From the NCBI GenBank assembly GCA_020086605.1, contig JACBWW010000047.1, positions 3,016,330-3,080,329 on the forward strand: a DNA stretch of 64,000 nucleotides. The letters are read 5' to 3'. Origin of the DNA: Lanius collurio. Taxonomy: Eukaryota > Chordata > Aves > Passeriformes > Laniidae. Positions within the stretch are counted from its first letter, which is position 1; each line of letters starts with the position of its first letter. The notes beneath the pieces are model-generated. The model ran no database searches. It was not told where the DNA came from and saw only the letters and a program-made list of their open reading frames with translations. Both the position numbers and the translations under genes were made by a program. Shown here piece by piece: positions 26,128-36,035 of the stretch.

Positions 26128-27500
26128 ATATGGTTCTATCTTTGTATAGCCTTTCTTACCAAATCCATTACCTGCTGACATTGATCAGAGCTCTTTAATG
26201 ATTCCTTTAATAAACCAAGAAGACTGAAATCCTTTTCTCCTTCACTATTAATTGTTTTCTAATCATAATCTTCCCCCAAGCACCCTTCTGAGCCCTTTTT
26301 AAGCTTTCATCAGTCTTCTTCAATTGTGGATACCATCCATTTCCATGGTTTAGTGAGATAGAGAAATCCTGTGAAAAATTTGTAGGGACAAGTTAGGCCT
26401 GCAGAGAGAGAGAACTCAGAGAAGGGTATTGCTTAGCATTTTGTTTGTTCAACTCTGTGTAAAAGCTAACAGCAAATGTTGCTGAGAGAATTGAGTGGTA
26501 TTGACTGAGATTAATCAGCTGTGCTTGCCTGTATGACATAAAGTTACACTTACTCTGTCATCTGTGGTGGAATTAGAAACTTCCCTAAGAGAATGCTGCC
26601 TTCATTTGTAGCCATCCCAACTGCATTATTCCCTTTTCAATCTGCAGTTTAGGAGTACTGACTGGTGGATGTTGTGCTTTACAATGCCACTGCTGCTTAT
26701 TCTTTTTTGAGATGCTCTGCTGGAGTGCAGGATGCCTCTGTAGGGTTGGATATGATGGAAGAACATTGTTCTGGTCACATCAGTTTAATCTGAAGGGGGG
26801 GAAAAAAAACCCAACCATCAAAGATCAAGAAAGCTATGTCAGCATTTGCTCTCTACCTCTTGAAACCAACTGAGTTCAAGCTCTGACAGTGTAAACTCAA
26901 CAACAGTGTTTGACAGAATTTGAGGGAATACAACAGTTTTTGTCACCTTTGCAGTGTTGTGACAATCTTGTGCCAAAACAATCTCTTATTACAATTTAGA
27001 GACTTTGACAGTGCCAAAGTACTTGTCATTTCTCAAGAATGTGTCTGCCATGGGAGAGGAATGGCAATCTTGTGTGACAGTCTCTGCAAAGTGCTAAAAC
27101 AATAGTTTCACAGGCAGCAGGGTCCTCTTGCAGGACTGTATCTTTTCAGGCTAAAGTCTCAACTGAATGGTGTAATTTAGTTTCCTCCACTTACATCTTC
27201 TCTGATCTTTAATCTGTATTTCAATGCTTAGCTTTTCTTTTGTTAACCCTACAAGCAAAACTGCTGCTGCTCCTTTCAACCCAACTATTAGCACTTTGGG
27301 CACTTATTTTCCGATACTTTACCTTAATTCAAGCACTGATTCTGAGTTCTGTAAAGCCCCTTAACTCAATGGGAATTTAGGACTGGGACAGCTAAGCTTG
27401 CTTTTAAATAAGAAAAAGCAACAGAAATTTTTCTGCCGAATCATGCAACTTTATTTCAAACTCCTAGGAGACATGACGTGTGTTCTCAGCAAATATAAGT
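26128..27500. other. Intergenic sequence upstream of SPAG16
   Basis: AT-rich non-coding DNA with no recognised repeat or exon. CpG begins to appear after about 27540, where the SPAG16 promoter region starts. Confidence 0.6.
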
Positions 27501-27968
27501 TGCTTTCCCAAACTTTAGCCTGGGCAACCCCTGCTTTTAAACGCGATTATAGCATCACAGGCGAGTTTGGGTAGTGAAGGGATGTAAGCCACCAGTCCCA
27601 CAGGACTTAGCTCAGTTTCTAGCTACAAAAAATCTTCCATTTGCGGAAGAAATTAGTCCGTTCTCAGGAGTTTGAAGCGGTTTCCCCCCTCATTTCCCGA
27701 TGGTTTCCCTTCCATTTCAGGAAAGGCGGTGTGCGTTTAGCGGAGGGGCCGCCGGTGCCGGCCCTGAGGGGACGCGCTGAAACCTCCGCAGCCTCCTCGC
27801 CCTTCCACGGCGCTCCTCACGGCACCGCTCCCAAATGCGTGAGGCGCTTCGCCTCGAGTTACAAACGCCGAATTACTTTAAACCGAATTGAATTAAACTA
27901 AACTCATTTAAGTTAAATGAAAGCCGGGTCTCTTCTCGCCGTGGAGCGGGTGCCTCTCCTCGCGAGAG

Positions 27969-27983
27969 GTCGCCCCCGGCAAC
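27969..27983 (+). promoter_or_regulatory. RFX X-box motif
   Basis: GTCGCC CCC GGCAAC fits the X-box consensus GTNRCC-N(0-3)-RGYAAC at every defined position. X-boxes bind RFX factors, which drive ciliary genes in animals, so the site suits SPAG16. It ends 9 bases before the ATG, so it lies in the 5' UTR or at the transcription start. Binding is inferred from the motif only. Confidence 0.6.
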
Positions 27984-27992
27984 GCCGCGGCC

Positions 27993-28041
27993 ATGGCGGA
28001 GGAGGAGGCGGCGGTTTCTGGGGCGGCGTTCAGCCTGCAGA
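27993..28041 (+). CDS. SPAG16: SPAG16 coding exon 1
   Basis: Starts at an ATG in an excellent Kozak context (GCCGCGGCCATGG) and encodes MAEEEAAVSGAAFSLQ plus one base. The donor A|GTATCC is weak. It was chosen because it leaves phase 1, which exon 2 requires, and because FSLQ aligns with the YYLEQ of mammalian SPAG16 just before the acidic block. The open frame continues to a stop at 28215-28217, so a later donor such as GGGG|GTCGGG (also phase 1) is possible. With this donor the N-terminus before the conserved YEE is 27 residues, against about 60 in human. Confidence 0.65.
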
Positions 28042-30776
28042 GTATCCTTCTTCCTCCCCAGTTTTTCCCCCTCCATCCTCGTCCTCCTGCTCGGCTGCTG
28101 GTGCCGGTTCCCCGCCTCGGGGCTCCGTCTCCTCAGCGCTCCACCCGCCTCAGCCGGGGCGGCCCCGGCACCTGCTGGAGCGGGGGTCGGGTGGGGCGAG
28201 GGCAGCGTGGAGAGTAGGGGGGGAAAATCAAAAATCCCCCCGGCTTGTTGGTTCTTTTTGTGGGTTGTTATCCCTGGAGAGTGAAAAGCGGCTGAAGCCT
28301 GTCCGGAGAAGGGTGGCAGAGCTGGGGAAGGGGCTGGAGCGCCAGGAGCAGCTGCGGAGGCTCAGGGGGGACCGTGTGGCTCTCCACAATTCCCTGATAG
28401 GAGAGGGCAGCTGAGGGGGTCGGGCTGTGGGAACAGGGACAGGATGAGAGGGAACAGCATCGAGCTGTGCTAGGGGAGGTTGAGATAGCAGGAGAAAATT
28501 GTTCCTTTAATGCGTGGCCGGGCAGTGGAACGGGCTGCCAAGGGAAGCAGTGGCCACAGCATCCCTGCAAGTGTTAAAAAGCCCTGTGTGGGTGTGGCAC
28601 TCGAGGACATCGTTTAGCAGCGAGCAGGGATGGGGTGCTGTGTTAGCTGGTCTTAGAGGGCTTTTTCAACTCACAATTCTATGAATACCTGGGGTTTTGG
28701 CCCTGCAGAGGCAGTGCGGTGTTGCTGACTGTAATGAGGTGTTTGCTTTCCCCGCTGAAGGTCGGGGTTCCTGAGCCCCCCTTGGAAAAGAGGGGGGAAT
28801 TGAATCTTCACTGCTGGTGGGGCAGCCTGAGCAGGAGTTAAAATCCTGGCATGAAAGGCTCTTGTCGCTTCTCCTGTGTTAGCTATTGAGCAGTAAATGC
28901 CGAATGCCTATGGAGGAATGACAAGTTTTGTTAACAAGAAATGACAATGTTTGTTAATAAGACTCACAATGTGCCGGTGGAAAAGGTGCTCCTTTAATTT
29001 CCCACTGCAGAATAACTGCTGGGATAGTCATGGTTTTTGGTTTGGACTGAGTATGACTGAGCATAAGGGTTGTGATACATAACCTAGACATAACTTTGCT
29101 GTGGCTTTTACAGCAAAAAAACCCACCCAATTATTTCCATGTTTTAGTTGTAGCAAGTTATATTGGAAGTTTATGGCTTTTAAATGTGTAATTTTTTGGT
29201 CAGATGACCCAAATTCTACTTTTGTCACTAGGTCAGATGAGCTGTACCTGTTCTCTTTTCTAGCTGTGAGCTGCAAATCAAGAAGCTCTTTTGTGCATTT
29301 AGAGGCTAAACAGTCATACTTTAGTGTCATAGACCCTACCATACCTTAGTTTTTCCTGCTTTGCTAGAATTAAATTGTAAGGCAATATAAAACCAATTTA
29401 AAAATGTGGAAGAATGTCCTTTTCTGGCTCATGCCTCAATTTCTACCTTAGTGAATCTGCACAGCTGTTTTCAGTGTGGTGTGCTTATAAAAGCACTGCC
29501 TCAGCAGATTTAACACTGTGGAGGAATACTGTAGTTTTTAAAATTAATTTTTCTGTTTTATGGTGCACTTAGTTGGAAGAAAAGAGAAGGAAAACTGCAG
29601 GGTTTTTTTTAAGTAATAATTAAGTCTGGGCAGAGTGTTTGCAATGACACATTAGTTTAGACCATAGTGGATTACAAGGACAGCCAGGTCAATAGAAAAT
29701 TGAAGAAAAAAATCCCCAGTTTTTGCAAGTTTATTACTTATCAGGGGTTATGGTGTTCAGCTGTTTGCCTTCCAGATGGATGCAATTTATCAGAGTTTTT
29801 CTGATGCTGTGGTCTTGAATGCAGATGATACTTTATACATGTAAAAGTACAAAATATAGGTTATTGTGAAAACTGTGGCAAAATGCTTGGTTTCAGGAGA
29901 ATAATTCAGATTTGAGCAACTTGATGCAAAACTGGAAAATCGTTGGTGGTTTGTTTTTTTTCTTGTCTGTGTGTGAAGTACTGAATTTCCAGCTTTGCTT
30001 TTATTTGGAAGTTAATTCCTTGTTTGTTTACATGGGTCACTTGTAGGGTAACTGATTTTCTAGGGAAACTGACAACAGCGTCTGCTAAAAACATTTCATT
30101 CTTTCATGGGCTCTGAGGCTAGTGGATGAAAAGATGTTTGTTTGGCTTTCATTTAAGACTATTTGTAGTTATGTTTAATCAAAAGTTTGACTCTAAAGCA
30201 TTTCAAGGAACTGTAGATAATTTCCAAATGAATTTTTGTGTTTTGAAAGTGCCTCATCTTTTTATTGTAACTGTGTTGTGATTATTGAGGCATTTGCATC
30301 AGCTCTGGTGAATGGCCCTGTGGTGTTCAGGGTTTGACCTCGGGTGTTCCTGTTTGAACTCACACATCTGAATTTGCTAAGAAATGCTATTTTCTGAGAG
30401 CATGAAGCTAGTTATGGAAATCCTAGTGCAAAAAGACCCCTCTCAAAACTGATGGTGGGCTGAGAGCACAGTTTAGTTGCTGTTTTAATTTGGAATTAGT
30501 GCTTGCCTTCTGAGATCTGATGAGTCAGTTTTTAATGGTGTTCAAACCTGCTGTAAAAACTTAAACCTAAATTCTGTCTCTGTGCACTGAACTGGGCTTG
30601 TTCACCTCGAGGCTGAGGGAAACCTTGGAAGTTGAAAGTCTTGAGTCAAAAAGAACAAGGGTGGAGGTGGTGATAACAGATCTCTAGATGGTTATTTAAT
30701 GATATTTTTTCCTAAGTTGGAACTCCTCCCATGCACCAGCTGTTTCAGACTTAACCTGCTGCCATTACTGTAACAG
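28042..30776 (+). other. SPAG16: SPAG16 intron 1
   Basis: GC-rich at its start because it shares the CpG island. A CR1 copy follows from about 28272, and the rest is AT-rich with no recognised exon. It ends in TTACTGTAACAG. A competing upstream acceptor (TTTCAG at 30743-30748) is excluded because it would place an in-frame TAA at 30752 in exon 2. Confidence 0.7.
28272..28686 (+). mobile_element. CR1 LINE 3' portion, sense orientation, in intron 1
   Basis: Plus-strand landmarks of CR1: GTCCGGAGAAGG near 28301, GGAGGCTCAGGGGGGACC near 28357, GACAGGATGAGAGGGAACAG near 28438, GTGGAACGGGCTGCCAAGGG near 28525, GTGTGGCACTCGAGGACATC near 28591, and the terminal ATTCTATGA near 28676. It begins about 230 bases after the SPAG16 donor and contributes part of the GC-rich open frames there. 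Confidence 0.9.
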
Positions 30777-30808
30777 ATGACTTTAAAGATGATTATCAAT
30801 ATGAAGAG
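30777..30808 (+). CDS. SPAG16: SPAG16 coding exon 2 (32 nt micro-sized exon)
   Basis: After acceptor GTAACAG, bases AT complete an Asn codon with exon 1. The exon then encodes DFKDDYQYEE and ends at GAAGAG|GTAACT, phase 0. DDYQYEE matches DDYEYEE at the same place in mammalian SPAG16, which anchors the exon. Its small size makes it easy to miss in automated annotation. Confidence 0.85.
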
Positions 30809-31239
30809 GTAACTTACTAAATTGATAATCTTCTGATATATTTTGGTAGAGTGTTCATATTTCGTTCTTTTTACTTCATCAGTCACATAGACATCCTAGG
30901 AGAAGTGGCACAAATCTCCTTTTATAAAGTGATGATAGAGGGATTATCCCTTTTTCAAGGGAAGATTTAGTGTTAGTTGCATTGTTGTGTATTACCTTTA
31001 TTTGAACATTAAATACTTAAAGGTATAAATATTTCTATTTGGATAAAGCATCTATTTAGATATTTCAGCTTATTTATAAAAATATTTCAGGGATATGATT
31101 TCTATCTAAATATGGCAAAATGGTATTTTAACAAGGATGAGATTATTTTCAGCAGTTGTAATGGGAGTGGGAACAGTTGTATTATGAAAGAAAGATGTAT
31201 AAAATGGTCTGATACAAAATTTTACATAATTTCATTTAG
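30809..31239 (+). other. SPAG16: SPAG16 intron 2
   Basis: A 431-base AT-rich intron with ends GTAACT and TTTCATTTAG. Nothing else is seen in it. Confidence 0.85.
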
Positions 31240-31314
31240 GTTTCATCAGATGATGAGGATCTGTCCAAAGCATTGCAGACTATTCAAGAGCAGACTGAAG
31301 ATGCCCAGATTTTA
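31240..31314 (+). CDS. SPAG16: SPAG16 coding exon 3
   Basis: Acceptor TTTCATTTAG, 25 complete codons, donor TTTTA|GTAAGA, phase 0 at both ends. The product runs from VSSDDEDLSKALQTIQEQ to DAQIL. It aligns with the mammalian GEEDLAKAIQMAQEQ-TDTEIL segment, though a few residues before the conserved EDL are missing. The exon finishes the acidic N-terminal region (residues 28-52). Confidence 0.93.
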
Positions 31315-34300
31315 GTAAGAGCTTCCTAAACATTCCAAGAGTCTCTAATTCACTTGGCATTAGTGGCTTGAAATTTACACACAGTAATTTATACTAATTA
31401 TGAAATATTTGTCTGAGAAAGATTCTCATTTTCTTACAAGGTTGTAGGAGTAAACATGTACCATAGTGGAAAAGACAGCTTATGTTTCCTGGTTTCATCT
31501 TTGTGTTCATTTTATGTTCTGTAAACAACCTGATATTTCAAATACGTGTGGCAAACTACATGTGTTTAGCTAGATTATTTAAAATATATTAATATATTTA
31601 AATAATTTAAGTATTATTTAAAATATATTAATATTATTGCAATGCATCAATATTTTAGAATTTGTTCTTTACCTGAGCAGATTAAATGAGTGTGATCCCT
31701 GACACAGGAAAGAAATTGCATGTGCTTAACACCCACAAAAGGTTGTGCCTGAATACCTTGCTAAGAGATTGTTCATAGATTGAAAATAAAGAATGGACTG
31801 TTACACTATGGTAAATTAAAATATTAATGCAATTATCAGTCATTCCACTTCATTAGTTTTGACATTGCTTATATTTACAGTTTGATTTCAAAGCAATTGT
31901 TTAATAGTTTTGAGTTATACGATAGGATTGTTGTATTGTATTTTTCAAAGTAGTTTTTACCTGAGTTTACTTGTTTTTAACAATCTAATGGAAAAGTGCT
32001 TTTCCCTGCTGAATTTCCAACCTCAGTACTTATCTTGTAGCCTCTTAAGAAGGGTATGATCATAGTCTTTGTTTTGCAAAAGTAAATGATTAATAGTGAA
32101 AAGATGAAATGATGTGAATGATACTTAACCTCAAAATGGAGGGAAAATGTGCATTTTCTTCTGCAACAGATCAGTTTTGTATTTTAGCTCAAACTCTGAG
32201 TGGAAACCGACAATACTGGGGCTTTATGTGTATTAAAACTGAATATGCCTGAAAATTAAGGGAAGGATCACAGAAGAGTTTGAGGTAGCAAATGCTTAAT
32301 GCTAAGGAAGTGGTGGAAATTCTTCATATTCCTTAAGGATAGCTGAGGTTATGATTATTTTACTGGGTGAGTTGATGTTAAAATAGAAAGTGAAAAAAGA
32401 GAATATTTTTAACCTATTGATCTTTTGACAGTGCTGTACTTAAAGAATCTTTTACCTCTTCATTGATTTGTTGGAGTGGTAGGAAACAGTATGTTAATGT
32501 CTATCCCAGTTAATCAAACTGAAGAAACTGTCACCTTTCCTTAAAACTGGAAGAGAATTTGTGCTTAAACTCAATTTTTTTTTGTTTTAAGCTTATTCTA
32601 AGAGTTGTCTGCCTTCTTTCTGCTTGATTTGTTATTTAGAGGCTTCATTTTTTCCATAATTTTGAAACTGAAGTAATGTTTTCAGCCTTTGGACAGAAAG
32701 ATATGGATAGAGAAATATTCTAAAACACTTGCTGGTTCCCTGACAGCTTTCACAACGATTTACTGTGTATTTTGTGAGGCTCAGTGACTCCATGGTTTGA
32801 TTCTTATTCCCTGCAAAAGCCAAGTGCTTCTTGTGACCCGAGTTAGAAGCACTGCTTCCTGTGAATTAATATTGAATCACCATCCAAACTCTTAGCTGGG
32901 AAGCAAAGTAGAAGGTTGTTTTCTTCACAGGATAAATAATTGGCCCATTTTAAAAAATTTCTGGCTTGTAATCTTGGTTAAAATAAATTAACTTCTGTAA
33001 TCACCATATCCTGGATGATAGTTTTAAGTGATAGTGTGTATTTGCTGCTCAACTTGCTGTTTACTTGTGTACATAATCCCATATTAAAGGTTTCATTTCA
33101 ATGCTAGGTGCAAATCTTTATGTTAAATAAACTGTTTAGCAAAGGCACAGAACAGTGATCATCCAAAAAAATATTACAGATTTGGTATTTTCCAATTGCA
33201 GATACTAAAACTATCCATAGTTTCTGAGTTGAGTAATATCATTTGTCCTCCTTAAGCACACCTCTTATCTTTTTCTTCTTTTATTTTTCTTTTTTGAGAC
33301 ATTTTTATAATTTATGAATTTATAAATTATTTTTCAACACAAGGAGGAAGTATTCTGCATATGGAAGATGTAGCTGGATAGGGACTGTAGGAAAAGGATG
33401 CAGAACTGGAAAGCCACACAGATGAAAGCTGGCTGAAAAACTTTCTTCAGTAGTTACAGTTCTTGGACTTGGCTTCAAAGTTCTTTGTCTTCTTAATATT
33501 TTAAATGATAATCTAAAGTAACATTGACATTTAGTAATGTTGCAGTTTATGTATGCTTGATTTTCAGTTTGATCATGTTAAAATCCTTAAATTCCCTTTT
33601 TATATTCGTCTTAAATTCATTAAGTTTAAGAGTATTTTTACCTTGTTTTCTAGAGAAATAACGAATTTATTTAGTGTTTGTAAGTCTTCATTGGATGGAA
33701 ATTCTTTCAAGGATGGAAATTCTTAGGAGTGTTGTGGAAGTTCCTAAGGTTAAGCTCTTAGAAATGAGTTTATTTTACTGGCTATATTTATAATCTTTAC
33801 ACCCACAATGTTTTGAGTGTTTCAATTAACACAAAGAAATACTTAACAAACCACATATTTAATTTCTTTTGACTCCACGGTCAGACTCTTAATAAGATGG
33901 TTTTGTCCGTGGAACTGCTATAGGATGTCTATTTGCATCATGTTAATTGACTGTATTTTCCTCATTTCCAGACAAGCATACAACAGAATTGTTGTTATGC
34001 TATTCTACTGGTAGTCATCCATGGTTACACTGAAACTGAAGCAAGTGGTTGGCCCAAAATCACTCCCAGAGCCTGGGGAAGAGCTGGGAATTCAGCTCAG
34101 CTTTCCTGAGGCCCTGTTGTGATTCTATGCCTGTTAGACTGAATTAATTTCTCCACATATTGTTCCCTGCTCGAGCTTTGGTTCCTGGAGTGATGCTCAG
34201 AGCTGGTATCTCACTAATAAATTCTTTTCTGCATGGATGAAATGAATTCCTATAATATTTCCATTTATTAAGGGAATCAAGCTGTGTCACTTCTTCCAAA

Positions 34301-35907
34301 GACTGGCTTTATAGATGTGTTTGGAAAACTACAAGCAACAATATTAGATATTTGCCTCAGTTGGAGTAAAGAAAGAGGCAAGCCAAGGGATGCAGCTGCA
34401 TGTCTGCCCACGTACCCTTTGGTTTTGCATTATCACAATTAGAAAATAGACCTGCCTGGTGTACTTGGGCTCTAGTAATGAAAATATGCTAAATATTACA
34501 TTGCACTTGGCATATTGTGTTAGTCATAAAGCCTTGTTACATGGCCTCCATCAGACATGTGCAATCCTTTCAGGTTTTATCAGGTAGGCTGCTTGGGTTG
34601 AAGACAACATTTTCTGTTTTACACAAAATGGCCAAGAGATTTTTCCAGTGTTTTTATTTTATTGAGAGAAATGCCTTTATCTCCAGGTAATTTATGCACT
34701 CGTGGTGAGAGAGCTGCCACTAAGGGCATGAATAAGCCAAAACTGAATGGAGTTATCAGAAATCCCTGGCCTTACAGATTCTTTAATAAATGAGTGGAGG
34801 AAATGATTTGCAGTCAGTCTTTAGCATGGCTTAATAAATCTCTCAGTGGTTTTTTTTCCAGTTTTGTGGTATTTTTAGAATTTCTCACCAAGATGCATGT
34901 GCAGTAGCTTGTCATGCATTGTCAAGCAGGTCCATTGTGGCACTGTGCCCACGTGGAGTTCCCCAAAGCCAAGACCCTCATATTTAGGTGTGTCAAGTCA
35001 TTGCAGTCCATTTGATCTCCGAGTGAAATAAGGCCACCTCCTTGGCTGCTGAGTTGTGGCAGTCTCTCTCATCTCCTTGTCTTTAAATGCTTTTTTTTGG
35101 GGGGGGAGTAGTCTCAGTCTGGGTCATATTTTCCTTTTTTTCCATACCCCTTTGCATGCTGAATTCTCTGTAGGAGAGCTAAACACTGAGCTGTGAGCTG
35201 AGTGGGCTGAGTGGGGTTGGGTGAAGGGAAGAGATTTGCATTGCATCAGAAAGCTGTGAAAGGGTTTGTTTTGGGTTTATTTTTTCTCTCTCTGGTAGGA
35301 TTGCTCTGTTGTGTTTTTATTCTGCACTTGGCAGTGTGCTTGCCCCACGAGCTGACCTTCTCTGCAGAGCTGGCAGTCTGGGTGGCCCTGGTGCACCTTG
35401 TGCCTCCTGGTGACACTTCTGTAGCAGTGTCATCTGGCAGCTTCCTTCAGAGCCTCCTGAAAGGGACACCTCATCTTTGTGGGGCTTCTTCCTAAGGGAT
35501 CAGGTGATGGAGATGAGGTTCTCTGTCCCTCCATTGCATGCACCATTACAGAAAGCAGAAAAGCCATACTGGCACCTTGGACAGCTATGTTTTTCATTAG
35601 GTAAGGACTGATTTGTCTCTCTGGTCAGTGACAAAAGATCTTCCATCAGTTTTAATACCTTCAAGTCTTTACCAGATGATGTCAGGTTTGGAATACCTGA
35701 TTAAATAAGGTGGGGTTTGAGTAATTTCTTTATAACCTTTCATAAACCTTGCCATTAGAAGGATCACTGGTTACACTTCTGGTTGGTAAAGACAAGGGAA
35801 CATTCAGTGGTGCTCTAGTAGATGTGGCTTCAGATGACCTCAGAAATAGAAAGTATGATAATGACATTTCTCTTGTAAGTTAAACAGTTACCAAAATTTA
35901 ATTTCAG
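31315..35907 (+). other. SPAG16: SPAG16 intron 3
   Basis: A 4.6 kb AT-rich intron with ends GTAAGA and AATTTCAG. It contains a 22-bp perfect direct repeat (31574 and 31613) and a GC-richer patch at about 34900-35500, which gives a 94-codon open frame without recognisable features. No retroelement recognised. Confidence 0.8.
31574..31634. repeat. 22-bp perfect direct repeat, AT-only
   Basis: ATTATTTAAAATATATTAAT plus AT occurs at 31574-31595 and again at 31613-31634, with 17 bases between. The units contain the palindromic core ATATTAATAT, so the region can also fold on itself. Confidence 0.85.
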
Positions 35908-36035
35908 GCTTCGCAGTCGGTTCTGACTTCTGGGAAATCAGTTTCAGAAGTACTTCAAACAATGGATGACTTCTTCTGCAATTTCCTGGACAGACTGGGA
36001 ATGTATAGAACCCTTGACTGCTTCCAGACTGAATG
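35908..36035 (+). CDS. SPAG16: SPAG16 coding exon 4 (LisH-like segment)
   Basis: Acceptor AATTTCAG, 42 codons plus TG, donor AATG|GTAAAA (phase 2). It encodes residues 53-94 and the first two bases of Trp95. The core DDFFCNFLDRLGMYRTLDCF (residues 71-90) closely matches EDFLCNFLIKMGMTRTLDCF of mammalian SPAG16. Its pattern of leucines, Gly and Thr resembles a LisH dimerisation motif, which would suit a scaffold protein with a coiled coil and C-terminal WD40 repeats. The LisH assignment is inference from the pattern. Confidence 0.96.

Larger units (their letters stand above)
27917..28041 (+). other. Possible overlapping upstream ORF before SPAG16 start
   Basis: An ATG at 27917 lies 76 bases before the SPAG16 ATG in a different frame and a weak context. 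If the transcript begins upstream of it and exon 1 is spliced at 28041, this frame runs over the SPAG16 start. It ends at a TGA formed by bases 30778-30780 in exon 2, giving 42 codons. It would lower translation from the main start. The genomic frame stays open to 28414 only because it reads into intron 1. Confidence 0.35.
27515..28220 (+). promoter_or_regulatory. SPAG16 CpG-island promoter
   Basis: CpG density rises from about 27540 and is high at 27720-27860 and 27940-28210, surrounding the predicted start codon. There is no obvious TATA box, as expected for an island promoter. Within it are a degenerate X-box-like site at 27515-27528 (TTAGCC TG GGCAAC, one mismatch), a short GC hairpin at 27841-27855 (GAGGCG CTT CGCCTC), an AT-rich interruption at 27870-27920, and the full X-box at 27969-27983. 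The transcription start cannot be placed from sequence alone. Confidence 0.75.

Noticed and set aside
290..27500. IKZF2 coding exons on the minus strand
   Set aside because: Expected from mammalian gene order, but no C2H2 zinc-finger or IKZF2 N-terminal sequence was found. Any IKZF2 coding sequence must lie left of the window.
27917..28414. 165-codon open frame as the true SPAG16 first exon
   Set aside because: It is in a different frame from the conserved exon. Splicing at 28041 makes it end in exon 2, and its 3' part is CR1.
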